From: Desulfobacterales bacterium
GTDB lineage: Bacteria > Desulfobacterota > Desulfobacteria > Desulfobacterales > C00003106
NCBI GenBank assembly: GCA_030594505.1
Contig: JAUVFC010000143.1
Location: 1 to 5,150, forward strand
Direction: 5' to 3'
Length of the DNA stretch: 5,150 bases
This document shows, in pieces, positions 5,025 to 5,150 of this stretch (position 1 is its first letter; each line of letters begins with the position of its first letter). The notes under the pieces were generated by a model. The model did not search any database. It was not told the origin of the DNA and saw only the letters and a list, made by a program, of their open reading frames with translations. Both the position numbers and the translations under genes were made by a program.

Positions 5025-5150
5025 GAGACCTTTGCATAACTGCCATATGAGCGCTGACGCTTCACTTCGTGCCCCGTGATGCGGCGTCAGGCTTCAAAAT
5101 TTAATCCTCGAAATACCCAATGTATTCCTCCGGTTAACTTTTTCGCCTTC
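5025..5150. mobile_element. End of a dyad-rich intergenic repeat or MITE/IS-like element (continues past window)
   Basis: At 5025 the sequence GAGACCTTTGCATAAC begins (minus strand GTTATGCAAAGGTCTC), a terminus I associate from memory with repeated elements in Desulfobacterota. Inside are two stem-loops. The first pairs CTGACGC (5054-5060) with GCGTCAG (5084-5090), with an inner TCAC/GTGA pair. The second is a long imperfect hairpin centred near 5119, with AATAC (5112-5116) against GTATT (5122-5126) and weaker outer arms reaching about 5091 and 5147. There is no ORF. The other end and any target duplication are not in view, so it could be an IS end, a MITE or a non-mobile hairpin repeat. Confidence 0.4.

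Noticed and set aside
4832..5026. 64-codon plus-strand frame spanning the operon start
   Set aside because: It is antisense to the YkuD signal peptide, has no motif, and crosses the leader region and element boundary.
4889..5150. Sigma-54 promoter, riboswitch or tRNA upstream of the operon
   Set aside because: No TGGCA-N-TGC spacing, no recognisable riboswitch core and no cloverleaf were seen; only small dyads and the repeat-like hairpins.

Overview
The window looks like a Gram-negative bacterial chromosome of moderate GC content, most likely a vibrioid or helical member of the Desulfobacterota (former Deltaproteobacteria) or a relative. The reasons are a bactofilin, a periplasmic Csd4/M99-type peptidoglycan carboxypeptidase with a signal peptide, and a repeat end reading GCAAAGGTCTC that I associate from memory with Desulfobacterota intergenic elements. 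The taxonomic call is an inference; no rRNA or marker gene is present.

Layout from left to right. Bases 2-331 (+) are the 3' part of an O6-methylguanine-DNA methyltransferase with an intact PCHRV active site. It converges on, and overlaps by 9 bp, a tightly packed four-gene operon on the minus strand. In transcription order the operon holds: (1) 4888-3479, a secreted YkuD-fold L,D-transpeptidase/L,D-carboxypeptidase followed by two NTF2-like domains; (2) 3494-2568, an unrecognised single-pass membrane protein with a short coiled coil, a periplasmic domain and a PTTGTSQQQ repeat tail; (3) 2566-764, a Csd4/Pgp1-type M99 carboxypeptidase with the unusual Gln-Glu-His zinc site; (4) 724-323, a bactofilin. 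Genes 1 and 2 overlap by 16 bp, genes 2 and 3 are 1 bp apart, and genes 3 and 4 are 39 bp apart. Upstream of the operon, 4889-5024 is a noncoding leader/promoter region with a 20-bp dyad. Bases 5025-5150 look like one end of a dyad-rich intergenic repeat or insertion element that runs out of the window.

How the genes may work together: in Helicobacter pylori and Campylobacter jejuni, helical shape needs Csd6/Pgp2 (YkuD plus NTF2; trims tetrapeptide stems to tripeptide), Csd4/Pgp1 (trims tripeptide to dipeptide) and, in H. pylori, the bactofilin CcmA, with membrane scaffolds such as Csd5 and Csd7. Those genes are largely scattered in Helicobacter. Here the same kinds of protein sit in one apparent operon with a membrane protein of unknown function between the two enzymes. 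The main proposal is therefore a self-contained cell-curvature cassette, with the 308-residue protein as a candidate new scaffold. Elaborations relative to the Helicobacter proteins are a second NTF2-like domain in the YkuD protein, a third accessory beta-domain in the M99 protein, and an A9 homopolymer in the M99 gene that could act as an on/off slippage site.
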